NCBI RefSeq assembly: GCF_002240225.1
Contig: NZ_CP022584.1
Span: forward strand, 2,577,501-2,641,500
Direction: 5' to 3'
Source of the DNA: Paenibacillus physcomitrellae
Lineage (GTDB): Bacteria > Bacillota > Bacilli > Paenibacillales > Paenibacillaceae
Length of the DNA stretch: 64,000 nucleotides
Of this stretch, positions 1 to 10,502 are shown in pieces. Position 1 is the stretch's first letter, and each line of letters begins with the position of its first letter. The notes below the pieces were generated by a model that had not been told where the DNA came from, searched no databases, and saw only the letters and a program-made list of their open reading frames with translations. A program made the position numbers and the translations under genes.

Positions 1-83
1 GGGTGTCAAAAAGAGGAGCCACAGAGACCTGAGGTCGCTGTCGGTCACTATAGTTTCTAATATAAACGCGTAATGCTTGGAGG

Positions 84-112
84 ATATTCATATTCATATT
101 CATATTCATATT
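84..112. repeat. Hexanucleotide tandem repeat, about 4.8 x ATATTC
   Basis: Four perfect copies of ATATTC and a partial fifth lie just beyond the ligA terminator. The rest of the first 126 bases holds no gene I can support. Confidence 0.9.
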
Positions 113-126
113 GCGCTTCCTAAAGT

Positions 127-167
127 AAAAATGAGCCTAGCCCCTTGTTAGGGGGCGGCTCATTTTT
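127..167. terminator. Terminator downstream of ligA, possibly bidirectional
   Basis: An 11-bp perfect stem (AAAAATGAGCC with GGCTCATTTTT) encloses a second C-rich/G-rich stem. T runs follow on either strand. It sits 31 bases past the ligA stop, so it should end the pcrB-pcrA-ligA transcript. Confidence 0.85.
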
Positions 168-198
168 CTCATCTGCTAAATTATTCAAAGAAATGAAA

Positions 199-2229
<2,031 letters not shown>

Positions 2230-2264
2230 TTATGTATTCATGATCTTATTATAGAAAAATATTA

Positions 2265-2300
2265 GATAAGGAGACAGCTGAAACAGCCTATCTCCTTATC
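2265..2300 (-). terminator. Hairpin terminator between pcrA and ligA
   Basis: A 10-bp perfect stem (GATAAGGAGA with TCTCCTTATC) is followed on the minus strand by TAATATTTTT. It is the second of two hairpins behind pcrA and lies only about 55 bases before the ligA start, so it could act as an attenuator of ligA. Confidence 0.65.
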
Positions 2301-2316
2301 GTTGCTGTCCATATGG

Positions 2317-2355
2317 AAAAAGTACGGCTCTGCCGTTCATGCGGCCGTATCTTTT
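2317..2355 (-). terminator. Hairpin terminator downstream of pcrA
   Basis: Arms AAAAG-TACGGC and GCCGTA-T-CTTTT pair with one bulge. On the minus strand the hairpin ends in TTTTTCC. The pcrA stop is about 220 bases upstream. Confidence 0.6.
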
Positions 2356-2486
2356 ATCTAGAATAGTTTCGGCCAATGTGCCGGAATCTAACCCGGAGCG
2401 CTAGACCGGTTATGGGATACAAAGGCGCTTAGGCTTGAAGAAGAAGCTGCAAGCTGTAAGCAGATTGGATGCTGCGCGCTCCGGCT

Positions 2487-2589
2487 TCGATGAGCCTTCG
2501 ACGGGCAGACTTTTAACAACGATGGGCCTTCACGATCAACCCTCGACGTCAGCTGTCAAACAATCGATCTTCGACGATCACCCTTCGAC
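2487..2589. repeat. Three degenerate 16-bp repeats at 42-44 base spacing
   Basis: TCGATGAGCCTTCGAC (2487-2502), ACGATCAACCCTCGAC (2532-2547) and ACGATCACCCTTCGAC (2574-2589) recur at about 43 bases. The last copy covers the final codons and stop of pcrA. The 2212-2577 gap otherwise holds only the two hairpins above; I see no gene in it. Confidence 0.6.
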
Positions 2590-4971
2590 TTTGGTGATCG
2601 GGGCGAACCCGGCGAGCAGACGTTTCACGCCGACAGGAGCCGGGAAAGCGATCTGCAGCTCCATGTCGTTGCCGGAGCCTTTGACGGCGACGATCGTGCC
2701 GGTGCCCCATTTGCCGTGCGATACTTTATCGCCGGCTTTGAATTCACCCGGGGCACCTGCGGCGCGTGCGGCCGGCGCGGCTGAGGCGCCGGTCGTCACG
2801 GTTACACTTGGCCGGCCAGGCGCTGAAGCCGCCGAGCCGCCGCCAAGCGGGCGCGCGGTGGCACCTGAGCCGGGCGCCGCCCCATAGCCGCGGGCAGCGC
2901 CTGGGGCGCCCGCGTTGTGTCTGGCGGCACCGAAGTTGCTGCCGCCGGCCGAGGCGCCGAAGCCGCGTCCACCGTAGGCGCCGCCGTTATTCGCCCCGCG
3001 CCGGTAACGGTCGCGGGCGATGTCGGTGTCTTCCTTCAGTTCCTCCGGAATCTCCTCCAGGAACCGGGAAGGCGGGTTGGCCGTTGTGCGGCCAAACAAG
3101 GTGCGCATCTGCGCACAGGTCAGGAAGAGCTGCTCCTCCGCCCGCGTAATACCTACATAAGCGAGGCGGCGCTCCTCTTCCAGCTCTTCATTGTCGAGGA
3201 AAGCCCGGCTGTGCGGGAACACGCCCTCCTCCATACCGATGATAAAGACAACCGGGAATTCCAGGCCTTTGGCGCTGTGCATGGTCATCAAGACAACGGC
3301 ATCGGAGGAATCGGCTTCCTGCTCATCATCGTTCATGCTGTCGATGTCAGCGATAAGAGCCAGATCGGTCAGGAAGGCGACCAGCGATTTGTCTTCGTTG
3401 TTTTTCTCGAATTCCTGGGTTACGGACAGGAACTCGTCTATATTTTCCATACGGGACTTGGATTCGAGTGTATTCTCACGCTGCAGCTCTATCCGGTATT
3501 CGGTTAATTCAAGCATCTTCTCGGTCAGCTCGGTGACGGACAGGAACTCAATCATCCGGCAGAGCGACACGATCATATCATAGAACTCGACAAGCATATT
3601 GCGGGTCCGGCCGGCAAAACCAAGATCGTCCACAAATTCGAGCACCTTGAAGATAGAAGTGTTCCGTTCCGCCGCCGCCGCTGCAAGCTTCGCTACGGTC
3701 GTATCACCAATCCCCCGCTTAGGTACGTTAATGATCCGCGTCAAGCTGATGTCATCGTCCGGGTTGGACAGCAGGCGAAGATATGCCAGGATGTCCTTGA
3801 TCTCTTTACGATCATAGAACTTGATGCCGCCGACGATCTGATAAGGAATATCCGATTTGATCAAAATTTCCTCTATAACCCGGGACTGGGCGTTCGTCCG
3901 GTACAGAATCGCGTGGTCGCGGTAGGATTTTGCGTTTTTGATATTTTTGTGGATCTCGGACGTGATGAAGTAACCTTCATCATGCTCCGAATCGCCGCGG
4001 TAAACTTTGATTTTAGGACCTTCGCCCTTGTCGGTCCACAGCTTCTTCGGTTTGCGGCCGCTGTTCTGGCTGATGACTTCATTGGCCGCATTCAGAATAT
4101 TGGAAGTAGAGCGGTAGTTCTGCTCCAGCATAATTGTCGTTGCTTCCGGATAGTCCTCTTCAAAATTCAGAATGTTAGAAATATCCGCACCGCGCCAGCG
4201 GTAAATGGACTGGTCGCTGTCGCCGACCACGCAGATGCGGTGGTGGCTGTCGGCCAGCATTTTACAAATCATGTATTGAGCCCGGTTCGTATCCTGATAT
4301 TCGTCGACATGAATGTACTTGAATTTCTTCTGATAGAAATCCAGCACTTCCGGCACTTCCTTGAACAGTTCGATCGTCTTCATGATCAGGTCGTCAAAAT
4401 CCAGCGAGTTGTTGGATCTAAGCCGTCTTTGGTACATCTTGTACACCTTGGCCGCAATGTCCTGCAAATAATCGCCGATCTTCTGCTCATACTGTTCAGG
4501 AGTGATCAGTTCATTCTTGGCTGCGCTGATCATGGCCTGGATCGCCTTAGGTTCAAACTTCTTCGTATCGAAATTAAGCTCTTTCATGCAGTTGCGGATG
4601 ACGGACAGCTGGTCTGTGGAATCCAGGATCGAGAAGTTGGATGTAAATCCGATTCGTTCAATATCTTTGCGGAGAATACGCACGCACATGGAGTGGAAGG
4701 TCGAGACCCAGATGTCGCGCCCTTCAGGACCGACCAGACTGGACACCCGCTCCTGCATCTCCCGGGCCGCTTTATTCGTAAACGTAATCGCCAGGATCGC
4801 CCAAGGCGGCGCCTTGCGGGTTCCGATCAAATAGGCAATGCGGTGCGTCAGCACACGCGTCTTGCCGCTGCCTGCGCCAGCCATAATAAGAAGCGGCCCT
4901 TCGGTGGCGATGACCGCTTTCTTTTGCTCCGGATTCAGTTTCTGTATCGCTTGTTCTATATCAACAGACAT
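2578..4971 (-). CDS. pcrA: ATP-dependent DNA helicase PcrA
   Basis: PcrA is a superfamily 1A 3'-5' helicase used in excision repair, plasmid replication and clearing of stalled complexes. The 797 residues show the Walker A GAGSGKT at about 32-38, the DEYQD box near 224, and the later UvrD motifs including [13 protein letters not shown] and the [17 protein letters not shown] block. After about residue 650 there is an unusually long Gly/Ala/Ser-rich linker of roughly 80 residues, then the Tudor-like RNA polymerase-binding end ([14 protein letters not shown]). The linker is longer than in the Bacillus protein as I recall it. The start is ATG with GGAGA nine bases upstream. It lies between pcrB and ligA on the same strand. 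Confidence 0.96.
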   Translation of the reverse strand: MSVDIEQAIQKLNPEQKKAVIATEGPLLIMAGAGSGKTRVLTHRIAYLIGTRKAPPWAILAITFTNKAAREMQERVSSLVGPEGRDIWVSTFHSMCVRILRKDIERIGFTSNFSILDSTDQLSVIRNCMKELNFDTKKFEPKAIQAMISAAKNELITPEQYEQKIGDYLQDIAAKVYKMYQRRLRSNNSLDFDDLIMKTIELFKEVPEVLDFYQKKFKYIHVDEYQDTNRAQYMICKMLADSHHRICVVGDSDQSIYRWRGADISNILNFEEDYPEATTIMLEQNYRSTSNILNAANEVISQNSGRKPKKLWTDKGEGPKIKVYRGDSEHDEGYFITSEIHKNIKNAKSYRDHAILYRTNAQSRVIEEILIKSDIPYQIVGGIKFYDRKEIKDILAYLRLLSNPDDDISLTRIINVPKRGIGDTTVAKLAAAAAERNTSIFKVLEFVDDLGFAGRTRNMLVEFYDMIVSLCRMIEFLSVTELTEKMLELTEYRIELQRENTLESKSRMENIDEFLSVTQEFEKNNEDKSLVAFLTDLALIADIDSMNDDEQEADSSDAVVLMTMHSAKGLEFPVVFIIGMEEGVFPHSRAFLDNEELEEERRLAYVGITRAEEQLFLTCAQMRTLFGRTTANPPSRFLEEIPEELKEDTDIARDRYRRGANNGGAYGGRGFGASAGGSNFGAARHNAGAPGAARGYGAAPGSGATARPLGGGSAASAPGRPSVTVTTGASAAPAARAAGAPGEFKAGDKVSHGKWGTGTIVAVKGSGNDMELQIAFPAPVGVKRLLAGFAPITKVEG

Positions 4972-5020
4972 TAAGTCATGTCTCCTTTCATTTACAAGAA
5001 TCCTGTCCAGCGCTCCCTAG

Positions 5021-5060
5021 CTAATCTTGACTAAGCTTGATTAGGCTTGACTAAACTAAG
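5021..5060. repeat. 10-bp tandem repeat between pcrB and pcrA
   Basis: Units CTAATCTTGA, CTAAGCTTGA, TTAGGCTTGA and CTAAACTAAG follow in exact 10-base register. The last unit runs into the final codons of pcrB. Confidence 0.75.
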
Positions 5061-5763
5061 CTTGCTGAAACGAAGTTCCTTTTACTGCCTGTACCGTTTC
5101 GAGCGCTTTGTCCAAATCGCTGTATATAATGTTGCCAACGATAACGGTGTCACTGACTGCTGCAGCATCGGCCGCTGTTGACGCGTCCACTATCCCGCCT
5201 CCGTAAAACAACCGGGCTTGTTCCAGCGAATGCTTGACCTCAGCCACCAGCTCCATATCTCCAAACTTGCCGCTGTATTCGACATAAATGACCGGCAGCG
5301 ACATCAGCCGTTCTCCGGCTTGTCCATAAGCGGCAGCACGCGAGGCAGACATTGCTGCATCCGCACCTGTCACTTGCCCGGCTGTGGAATCGGCATTCAA
5401 AATCAGATAACCCTCAGGCACAACCATCTCCCAAGGAATCAAATAGCCGTACCGCTCTACTGCTTCACTGTGCCGGCCGATCAGCCAGCTTGGGTCAGCG
5501 GCATTCAGCACCATCGGAATCAGATACAAATCAAAGCCGGGCACAACGGCCTCCAGATCGGAAACCTCTAACACGCAGGGAAGCTCATACTGCCTGACCC
5601 GCGACATCAGATCCACGGTATTATCATAGGTTATCCCGCTGGAGCCGCCGATCATAATCGCATCTGTACCGGACAGGCATACCGCCTCCAATTGTTCATC
5701 CGCAATCGTGCGGTCGGGGTCCAGCTTAAACACATGTCTCCATGTGTTAATCATTGATTTCAA
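5056..5763 (-). CDS. pcrB: Heptaprenylglyceryl phosphate synthase PcrB
   Basis: PcrB joins heptaprenyl diphosphate to glycerol-1-phosphate, a TIM-barrel enzyme related to archaeal GGGP synthase. The 235-residue product has the family features: the GTDAIMIGGSSG phosphate loop near residue 30, the YLIPMVLNA strand, the EYSG block, and the late YGGGI and VGNIIY phosphate-binding loops. The start is TTG at 5763, with GGAGGA eight bases upstream. The in-frame ATG at 5754 is too far from that site. It heads the pcrB-pcrA-ligA operon, as in Bacillus. Confidence 0.94.
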   Translation of the reverse strand: MKSMINTWRHVFKLDPDRTIADEQLEAVCLSGTDAIMIGGSSGITYDNTVDLMSRVRQYELPCVLEVSDLEAVVPGFDLYLIPMVLNAADPSWLIGRHSEAVERYGYLIPWEMVVPEGYLILNADSTAGQVTGADAAMSASRAAAYGQAGERLMSLPVIYVEYSGKFGDMELVAEVKHSLEQARLFYGGGIVDASTAADAAAVSDTVIVGNIIYSDLDKALETVQAVKGTSFQQA

Positions 5764-5822
5764 CGCCCTATTCCTCCAGCCTAAAATGACCTAAAATTCG
5801 TCCAAATGAGACACTACCTCCT

Positions 5823-5851
5823 AGTCTATGCTACGCACCGGAGAGTGTCAA
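5823..5851 (-). promoter_or_regulatory. SigA promoter of pcrB-pcrA-ligA
   Basis: On the minus strand TTGACA (5846-5851) and TAGACT (5823-5828) are separated by 17 bases, about 60 bases upstream of the pcrB start. The -35 is perfect and the -10 matches four of six. Confidence 0.7.
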
Positions 5852-5880
5852 TGTTCGTATTTTGGATGAAAAAGGGGAAC

Positions 5881-5932
5881 AAAAACGCCCTGCCGCCCCA
5901 GGCTTCCCCGGAGATGCGGCAGAGCGCTTTTT
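5881..5932 (-). terminator. Terminator behind the truncated phosphodiesterase gene
   Basis: AAAAACGC(C)CTGCCGC pairs with GCGGCAG(A)GCGCTTTTT around a C/G-rich loop. On the minus strand it ends in TTTTTG. It lies 38 bases past the stop of the 5970-6749 remnant. Confidence 0.85.
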
Positions 5933-5969
5933 CACAAATATTCAGACTTCATTTCGGCTTCCATTTGGC

Positions 5970-6749
5970 CTAAAGTCCAAGTAGAATTTTCCAAACCGGC
6001 TTTCGCAGTTCGCCTTCCGATAAACGGTTAGAGTAGAAGCCGTAAGCGCCCATCGCCTTGAACTTTAATACATCGCTCATTTGATCAATCGTATGGATGT
6101 AAGAAGGCACTCCCAAATCCGATAAAGCTGAGATCAGCTTGCGGTCCGCCCTTGTATTCGACATCGTCACCGCAGAGATATGATTCTCGCGCACAAACTT
6201 CACAACCTCAGCATCCGTATCTTTGGACACATACAGCGTATAGATGATCTGAGGAAAATCATATTCGGCTTTCACTTCAGCCAGCATCGGCTGGTTATAG
6301 ATCTGCGGCACGACCCGGTCCAGTACGCTTGGATCAACCTCGTCCGCTTCTTTCACGATCGTACTGAACATCTGGCGGATACGCTCCGGTTCAATTTCCT
6401 CGGTATCTGTGATGATATAAATGTCCGGATATTCATGCAGCAACTGCACCGCATCTGCCCAGCTGAGGGCATCGTATCTGCCCTGAATCTTGGCCTTCCT
6501 GAATTCTTCATATGTAAAACGTGAATTCAGCCTGTCATCCGGCAGCTCATTCTGCTGACCCATCATTTTGGAGAAGCTTGCCCCCCATTCATGGCGTCCG
6601 ATGAGCTGCTCATCTTGATCCGAGGTGAACAGCATGTCCATCTCAAATACGCGGTTCCCTTTGGCATAACTCGTTATAAAGGCTTCATAACTATTCTGGT
6701 TTTGTTGGTTTCGGATATAGGATTTAACAAATTTATTTCTTCTTTGGTT
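5970..6749 (-). pseudogene. Decapitated glycerophosphodiester phosphodiesterase-like gene
   Basis: The frame shows most of a GDPD/PI-PLC-like TIM barrel: NSYEAF, the acidic metal-binding strand VFEMDMLFTSD, RHEW, and the later strands IYIITDTEE, VVPQIYN, IIYTLY and the C-terminal AMGAYGFYSN. The first strand with the catalytic HxGG/HRG block is absent. The frame is open back to a stop at 6750-6752 with no usable start. The ATG at 6641 has no ribosome site and falls inside the conserved core, so it is not a real start. I infer that the 5' end was lost by deletion or rearrangement near 6715-6750. The terminator at 5881-5932 is intact. A functional shortened protein is unlikely. Confidence 0.75.
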
Positions 6750-6964
6750 TTAATTTACTATTTTTCCCAACATGGATCTGATCTCCTTTCTTAAAATCCC
6801 GGAGCTCGGGAAGAGAAATCCTCCCCTGTACTGTGCGATATTCTTCCGTTTCTATTACACGATACCCTTGAGCCAATTCTCGGATCCAGTAGTATTTTTA
6901 TTTCTCATGCCCTCCGCGATAGTCACGGCCTCCTTTAACAACCCGTACGGACTTTGTGCTTAAA
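6733..6964 (-). pseudogene. Unrecognised broken reading frame
   Basis: A protein-like frame (VKGGRDYRGGHEK, stop at 6898-6900, then KYYWIRELAQGYRVIETEEY and a basic end KLKPKKK) runs on the minus strand. It overlaps the open end of the phosphodiesterase remnant in another frame. No start codon with a ribosome site is visible and one in-frame stop interrupts it. I do not recognise the family. Its composition looks coding, so it may be the tail of a gene brought next to the remnant by the same rearrangement. Confidence 0.35.
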
Positions 6965-6997
6965 CGCTACAAGGATCTTAAGTAACTCTAGAACGTA

Positions 6998-7024
6998 GAA
7001 GACCACTCAAATTGAGCGGTCTTC
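6998..7024. terminator. Orphan hairpin in the decayed region
   Basis: GAAGACCACTC pairs with GAGCGGTCTTC (one mismatch) over a short loop, followed by ATTTTG on the plus strand. No intact gene feeds it from either side. The stretch 7025-7403 is AT-rich with no gene I can support. Confidence 0.5.
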
Positions 7025-7403
7025 ATTTTGTGATGAATTGTATAAGTTTTAAGGGTCGCAAGGGACCAATGTTGGTTTTAAATACAATTTATTTTCTGCT
7101 TTTGTCATTATATCTGTTTAGAGGCTTAATTCAACCCCCTGTTTGAGAGTTTCATTATTTATGATGTTCAAAACATTGTCGCTTTATCAGAGCGATTCTA
7201 ATGGCTGTATGATCAGTTTTCGTCTAGAAATAATATATGGTGCCTTAAAATAGAAACTAGAGTCCTGTGGTTATGTTCGGAAATAACAAAAATTATCCCC
7301 ATGCTTTGAAATAGATTATTGTTTGAAAATCGCCTGCTTGTTTAAATGCATGTATTATTTAATAAAGCAAGGTTTTGTTGAAAAATTACCAGCATTAAAA
7401 ATA

Positions 7404-7447
7404 CTCATAACAAAGGTGACCTCAGTATAGGTCACCTTTGTTATGAG
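7404..7447 (-). terminator. Long perfect hairpin terminator, 19-bp stem
   Basis: CTCATAACAAAGGTGACCT and its exact inverse flank a 6-base loop, with TATTTTTAA on the minus strand. It lies 25 bases past the secreted-protein gene at 7472. Its perfection contrasts with the decayed surroundings. Confidence 0.85.
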
Positions 7448-7471
7448 ATATTATGTAATACAGGATTTATT

Positions 7472-7933
7472 TTACCAAGGTATATCTGAGCTTTTCAGAT
7501 ATACTATACCTTTTGGATTAGCTGCACTACCATGTACTTGTAATGTGTAAGATCCTGAAGGAACCCCACCACCATTTTTAGTCCAATCAAATGTTTCGCC
7601 AGCTTTAACAGTTGCATCTAGAATTACACCATATTCAGGATAATCATTGCTTTGAAGTGTGACTCTATATGATTGAGTGCCAGTATTTTTGGCTTGCAAC
7701 TTAAGATTACCAGAACCTTTGGCAATAGCTAGAGTTTTTGTATAAGTTGTTGAGCCGCCTTCTAGGTTTAACGTCCATTCTCCAGTAATTGCAAAAGGAG
7801 TAATTTCAATCACTTCAGATTCTTCAGTTGCTTTAGGATTTAAATCAGCTGCTGAAACAGCACTAAAAGCTCCAAGAACAAGCGAAAGAGAAAACGCTGT
7901 TGCACCAACCATCTTCATCGTTTTACTAGTCAT
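7472..7933 (-). CDS. Small secreted protein of unknown function
   Basis: The 153-residue product begins with a basic N-region and a hydrophobic core, then a good signal peptidase I site (AVSA before AD, about residue 28). The mature part is rich in Ser, Thr, Gly and beta-forming residues (YRVTLQSND, YTLQVHGS), which suggests a small extracellular beta-sandwich. I do not recognise the family. A GGAAGG lies 11-12 bases before the ATG and a GAGG closer in; neither spacing is ideal. It stands alone with its own strong terminator, amid decayed DNA, and looks intact. Confidence 0.7.
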   Translation of the reverse strand: MTSKTMKMVGATAFSLSLVLGAFSAVSAADLNPKATEESEVIEITPFAITGEWTLNLEGGSTTYTKTLAIAKGSGNLKLQAKNTGTQSYRVTLQSNDYPEYGVILDATVKAGETFDWTKNGGGVPSGSYTLQVHGSAANPKGIVYLKSSDIPW

Positions 7934-7963
7934 TTTACCTCAATCTTCCTTTCCATCTAAAAT

Positions 7964-8021
7964 ATAGTGTAATATCATCTAAAATATTATTAGAATGATA
8001 TATTGGACAATATTACACTAT
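7964..8021. promoter_or_regulatory. Nested inverted repeats upstream of the secreted-protein gene
   Basis: ATAGTGTAATAT (7964-7975) and its exact inverse ATATTACACTAT (8010-8021) flank an inner pair, ATATCAT (7972-7978) and ATGATAT (7995-8001). They sit 31-88 bases upstream of the ATG at 7933, where a promoter should be. They may be an operator or a structured leader; no regulator can be named. Confidence 0.4.
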
Positions 8022-8109
8022 TTGTAAAAAATAATCAATAGGCATACATAGTGAATTATCCGTTCATACGGCCCAGGCCCAATTCTAGTTATGTTATGTC
8101 CTCCTTCTC

Positions 8110-8397
8110 TCACATGTCCGTAGTATAAATCACTTCCAGCAGGCTATCCTTATAAATCATATGCGTGGCCTCGAATCGCTCATCAATGTAATCTCGGATG
8201 AAGTAATCTCGCGCGATCACATCTTCTTCTTTCCGCCATAACTCGGCCTTTCTCATTCGTTCACTCTCTGGTTGGGCTGCCCAGACTTCGAGGGCCTCAC
8301 GTTCAAGTTACTTCTCGATTTTTCGTTCCGTGAGCCGTTCATTCAATCGCTCATGACTTTTATTTCTATTACAAGCAAGGTTTTTCCATTTGTTCGA
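8110..8397 (-). pseudogene. Broken small gene with an in-frame stop
   Basis: On the minus strand a charged, helical frame (NERLTERKIEK, TAA at 8308-8310, then LEREALEVWAAQPESERMRK ... YFIRDYIDERFEATH ... LLEVIYTTDM, stop at 8110) reads like one protein with a nonsense mutation. I see no convincing start. The family is not recognised; the charged helical make-up resembles small mobile-element proteins, which is only an impression. Confidence 0.45.
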
Positions 8398-8719
8398 TCA
8401 TGATCGTGATCAAATAGAGATCACACCACTCACTATCTCAAGGGATCTATTATTTAGATGCGCAAGGTTCAGAAGGATAATCGTGCCGAGATAGAGAGTT
8501 AAAATCTATTTACGAGTCCCTCGTAAACAGTAATTCCGAGTAATAAGACAAAAATTACTACACCTAGTGCTGGCCCACACCGTGCCATAAATAACGCACA
8601 AAACTTATACCGAGCTGCGACAATCTAGCAAAAGCTGCCTAGCACAAATAAAAAACCACAGTAGTGATTCCATTCGACTGAATCATAGCTGCAATTGTTT
8701 AAAGTCAGACCAAATCCAC
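8398..8719. other. AT-rich gap without a supported gene
   Basis: The only structure I see is the palindromic GATCATGATC around 8395-8405 and scattered short inverted repeats. The last three bases (CAC, 8717-8719) are the left copy of the target duplication of the IS element. Confidence 0.5.
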
Positions 8720-8724
8720 TGATA

Positions 8725-8765
8725 TGCACCCCTAATGTTAGATACCATCTAACATTAGGGGTGCA
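8725..8765. repeat. 19-bp perfect hairpin inside the left IS end
   Basis: The left-end sequence TGCACCCCTAATGTTAGAT is followed after 3 bases by its exact inverse and by GTTTTT. It lies immediately before the orfA start. It would terminate transcription entering from outside, a common way for insertion sequences to limit transposase expression. Confidence 0.7.
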
Positions 8766-8773
8766 GTTTTTGC

Positions 8774-9264
8774 ATGGCTAAATTTAATGCCGATGAAAAA
8801 TTAAAAGCGGTCTTACGTTATTATGAAAGTTCAGAAAGCTTGAAATCCATTGTGAGACCCTGGGGGTCGATATACTGTCTTTTAAATTGGATTAGGCAAT
8901 ATGAGCATCACAGTGAAAAGACCTTTAGAAAGAGCCATACATCATACACAGCACAGGATAAACTAGACGTACTTCAATATAGGGAAACGGCTGCAATTTT
9001 TAATATTGCGAGTCATAGTACCATTTTAAGCTGGCAAAAGAGCTTAAATCACATGGAATAGACGCCCTACAGGCACAGAAAAAGGGGCGCTTATCCATGA
9101 ATAAAGGCTCTAAGGATCAGAAGAGTTAAACACCAGCAGAAAGAACCATAGAGGCTCTACAAGCAGAGCTAGAACGTTTGCGTATGGAAAATGCATATTT
9201 AAAAAAGTTGAATGCCTTAGTTCAAAACAAGGAGAAATCACCAAACAAGACAAAGCAAAAGTAG
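8774..9264 (+). pseudogene. IS150-type orfA, frameshifted
   Basis: The frame begins MAKFNADEKLKAV and shows the helix-turn-helix of an IS150 OrfA. Near 9030-9040 one base is missing (the natural continuation ELKSHGIDALQ is in another frame), so the open frame stops at 9061. A nonsense codon (TAA, around 9126) follows before the charged coiled-coil segment ERLRMENAYLKKL and the end KTKQK at 9264. Confidence 0.8.
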
Positions 9265-9957
9265 TCTATGAAGAAGGAACGAATTCTCGGTGAAGGCACT
9301 TCTAGAGTTAGCTAACGATTCCTCGTAGTACCTATTATTACGTGATTAAAACGTTCGACAGGCCAGACAAGGATGGTGAGTTGAAAGACATCATTCAAGC
9401 CATCTACAAAGAGCATCCGAGGCGATATGGTTATCGCCGTATTCGGGATGAGACTAGTAAATCGTGGGCATCGTGTCAATCATAAGAAAGTGCAACGTCT
9501 AATGAATATATTGGGATTAAAAAGTCTTGTGCGGATGAAAAAATACCGTTCGTATAAAGATATGGTTGATAAGATAGCAACTAATATTTTAGAGCGTGAC
9601 CTTCATGCGAAGAAGCCCAATGAGAAGTGATCACGGATATAACGGAAATTAAATGTTGTGGAGAAAAAGTATATTTTTCGCCCATGCTCGATCTGTTTAA
9701 CGGCGAAATTATTACGTATACGATTGATTCAAGGCCTGTATACACTTTAGTTCCCAACATGTTGGATCAAGCATTTGAACTATTAGCAGCTGAAGATAGA
9801 CCTCTCATTCATTCTGATACTTAAATTCGATAATATTGAGCCGTTTAAACAAGAGCTCTTCATTTATATCGAGTACTACAATCACAAGCGTATCAAAGCA
9901 AAACAAAAGGGAATGAACCCGGTCCAGTACCGAACTCATTCCCAGAAAGTTGCTTAA
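9262..9957 (+). pseudogene. IS150-type orfB transposase, frameshifted and internally deleted
   Basis: Fragments of the rve integrase domain occur in shifting frames: RRYGYRRI, VNRGHRVNHKKVQRLM, then after a lost base (9627) TDITE with the first catalytic Asp, YFSPMLDLFNGEII, and HSD with the second Asp near 9817. The frame then jumps to the C-terminal YYNHKRIKAKQKGMNPVQY. About 50 codons that carry the third catalytic residue, a Glu, are missing. Confidence 0.82.
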
Positions 9958-10057
9958 TATAATAAATAATTATTGTCTAACTTTTGGGGTCACTTCACAC
10001 AGAATAAGCTGACAGGCCTGTTTCCTTAGCTTTTCGTCAGCAAGAGATTTTATATTT

Positions 10058-10224
10058 CTAAGCGTCTCTATTTAAATTGTTTTTTTGCCTTCTGAACCAA
10101 ACAGCACTTAGAACGTCAATTAGAATCCTACGGGTCTTTTTGTTTCGTTCCGCCTTATATTGTTTGATTCTCTCCTCATAGCAGCGTCGGAAAAAGCAAC
10201 TGGATTTTCAAGTTTGAGCTTCAT
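10058..10224 (-). pseudogene. Frameshifted small gene remnant
   Basis: An ATG at 10224 overlaps the stop of the frame upstream (ATGA arrangement) and reads MKLKLENPVAFSDAA. One base off, the sequence continues as a charged frame, YEERIKQYKAERNKKTRRIL ... VWFRRQKNN, with a stop at 10058. The simplest reading is a single-base frameshift near 10180. Family not recognised. Confidence 0.4.
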
Positions 10225-10472
10225 GCTAACGGTTCCTTCAGGAATGCGTATCTCACACCCACGAGCGAAGTAAAGTTCGCAAGAAATTTTACGACTTTGG
10301 GTTCCAGATGATCTTGGAACTGATTGACGAGCATTAAATAGATATCGTTAATATATCCTTCGGACAGGGGGAGGCCTTCGACATAACAGTATTTCGGAAC
10401 AGTCTTTGTTAGGATTCCATAAATTGGATCTGGTTCAACAGTGGAGGCTTGGGGGCCGATGCCCTCATACAA
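10221..10472 (-). pseudogene. Unrecognised ORF, probably a gene fragment
   Basis: An 83-residue frame opens at a TTG (10472) without a good ribosome site, directly after an in-frame stop. The residues (IYGILTKTVPKYCYVEGLP, VKFLANFTSLVGVRYAFL) look protein-like but match no family I know. Its end overlaps the start of the next remnant by four bases, so the two were probably once translationally coupled. Confidence 0.35.
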
Positions 10473-10502
10473 TCAATCATCGTTAATTCATTTTTAGTTA
10501 TA

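Larger units (their letters stand above)
8720..9997 (+). mobile_element. Inactivated IS3-family (IS150-like) insertion sequence
   Basis: The left end TGATATGCACCCC (8720 on, running to GTTAGATA) and the right end (9974-9997, inverse of TGAAGTGACCCC...GTTAGACA) are imperfect inverted repeats with the TG...CA tips usual for the family. The element is flanked by a 3-base direct repeat CAC (8717-8719 and 9998-10000). Inside are an orfA with an HTH/leucine-zipper product and an orfB with a DDE integrase core. Both carry frameshifts, and orfB has an internal deletion. At 1278 bases it is shorter than an intact relative, which fits the deletion. The element should be immobile unless helped in trans. 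Confidence 0.85.

Noticed and set aside
8725..8765. Reading the 19-bp hairpin as a terminator of an upstream gene
   Set aside because: The inverted repeat at 9974-9997 shows that it is part of the left end of the IS element.
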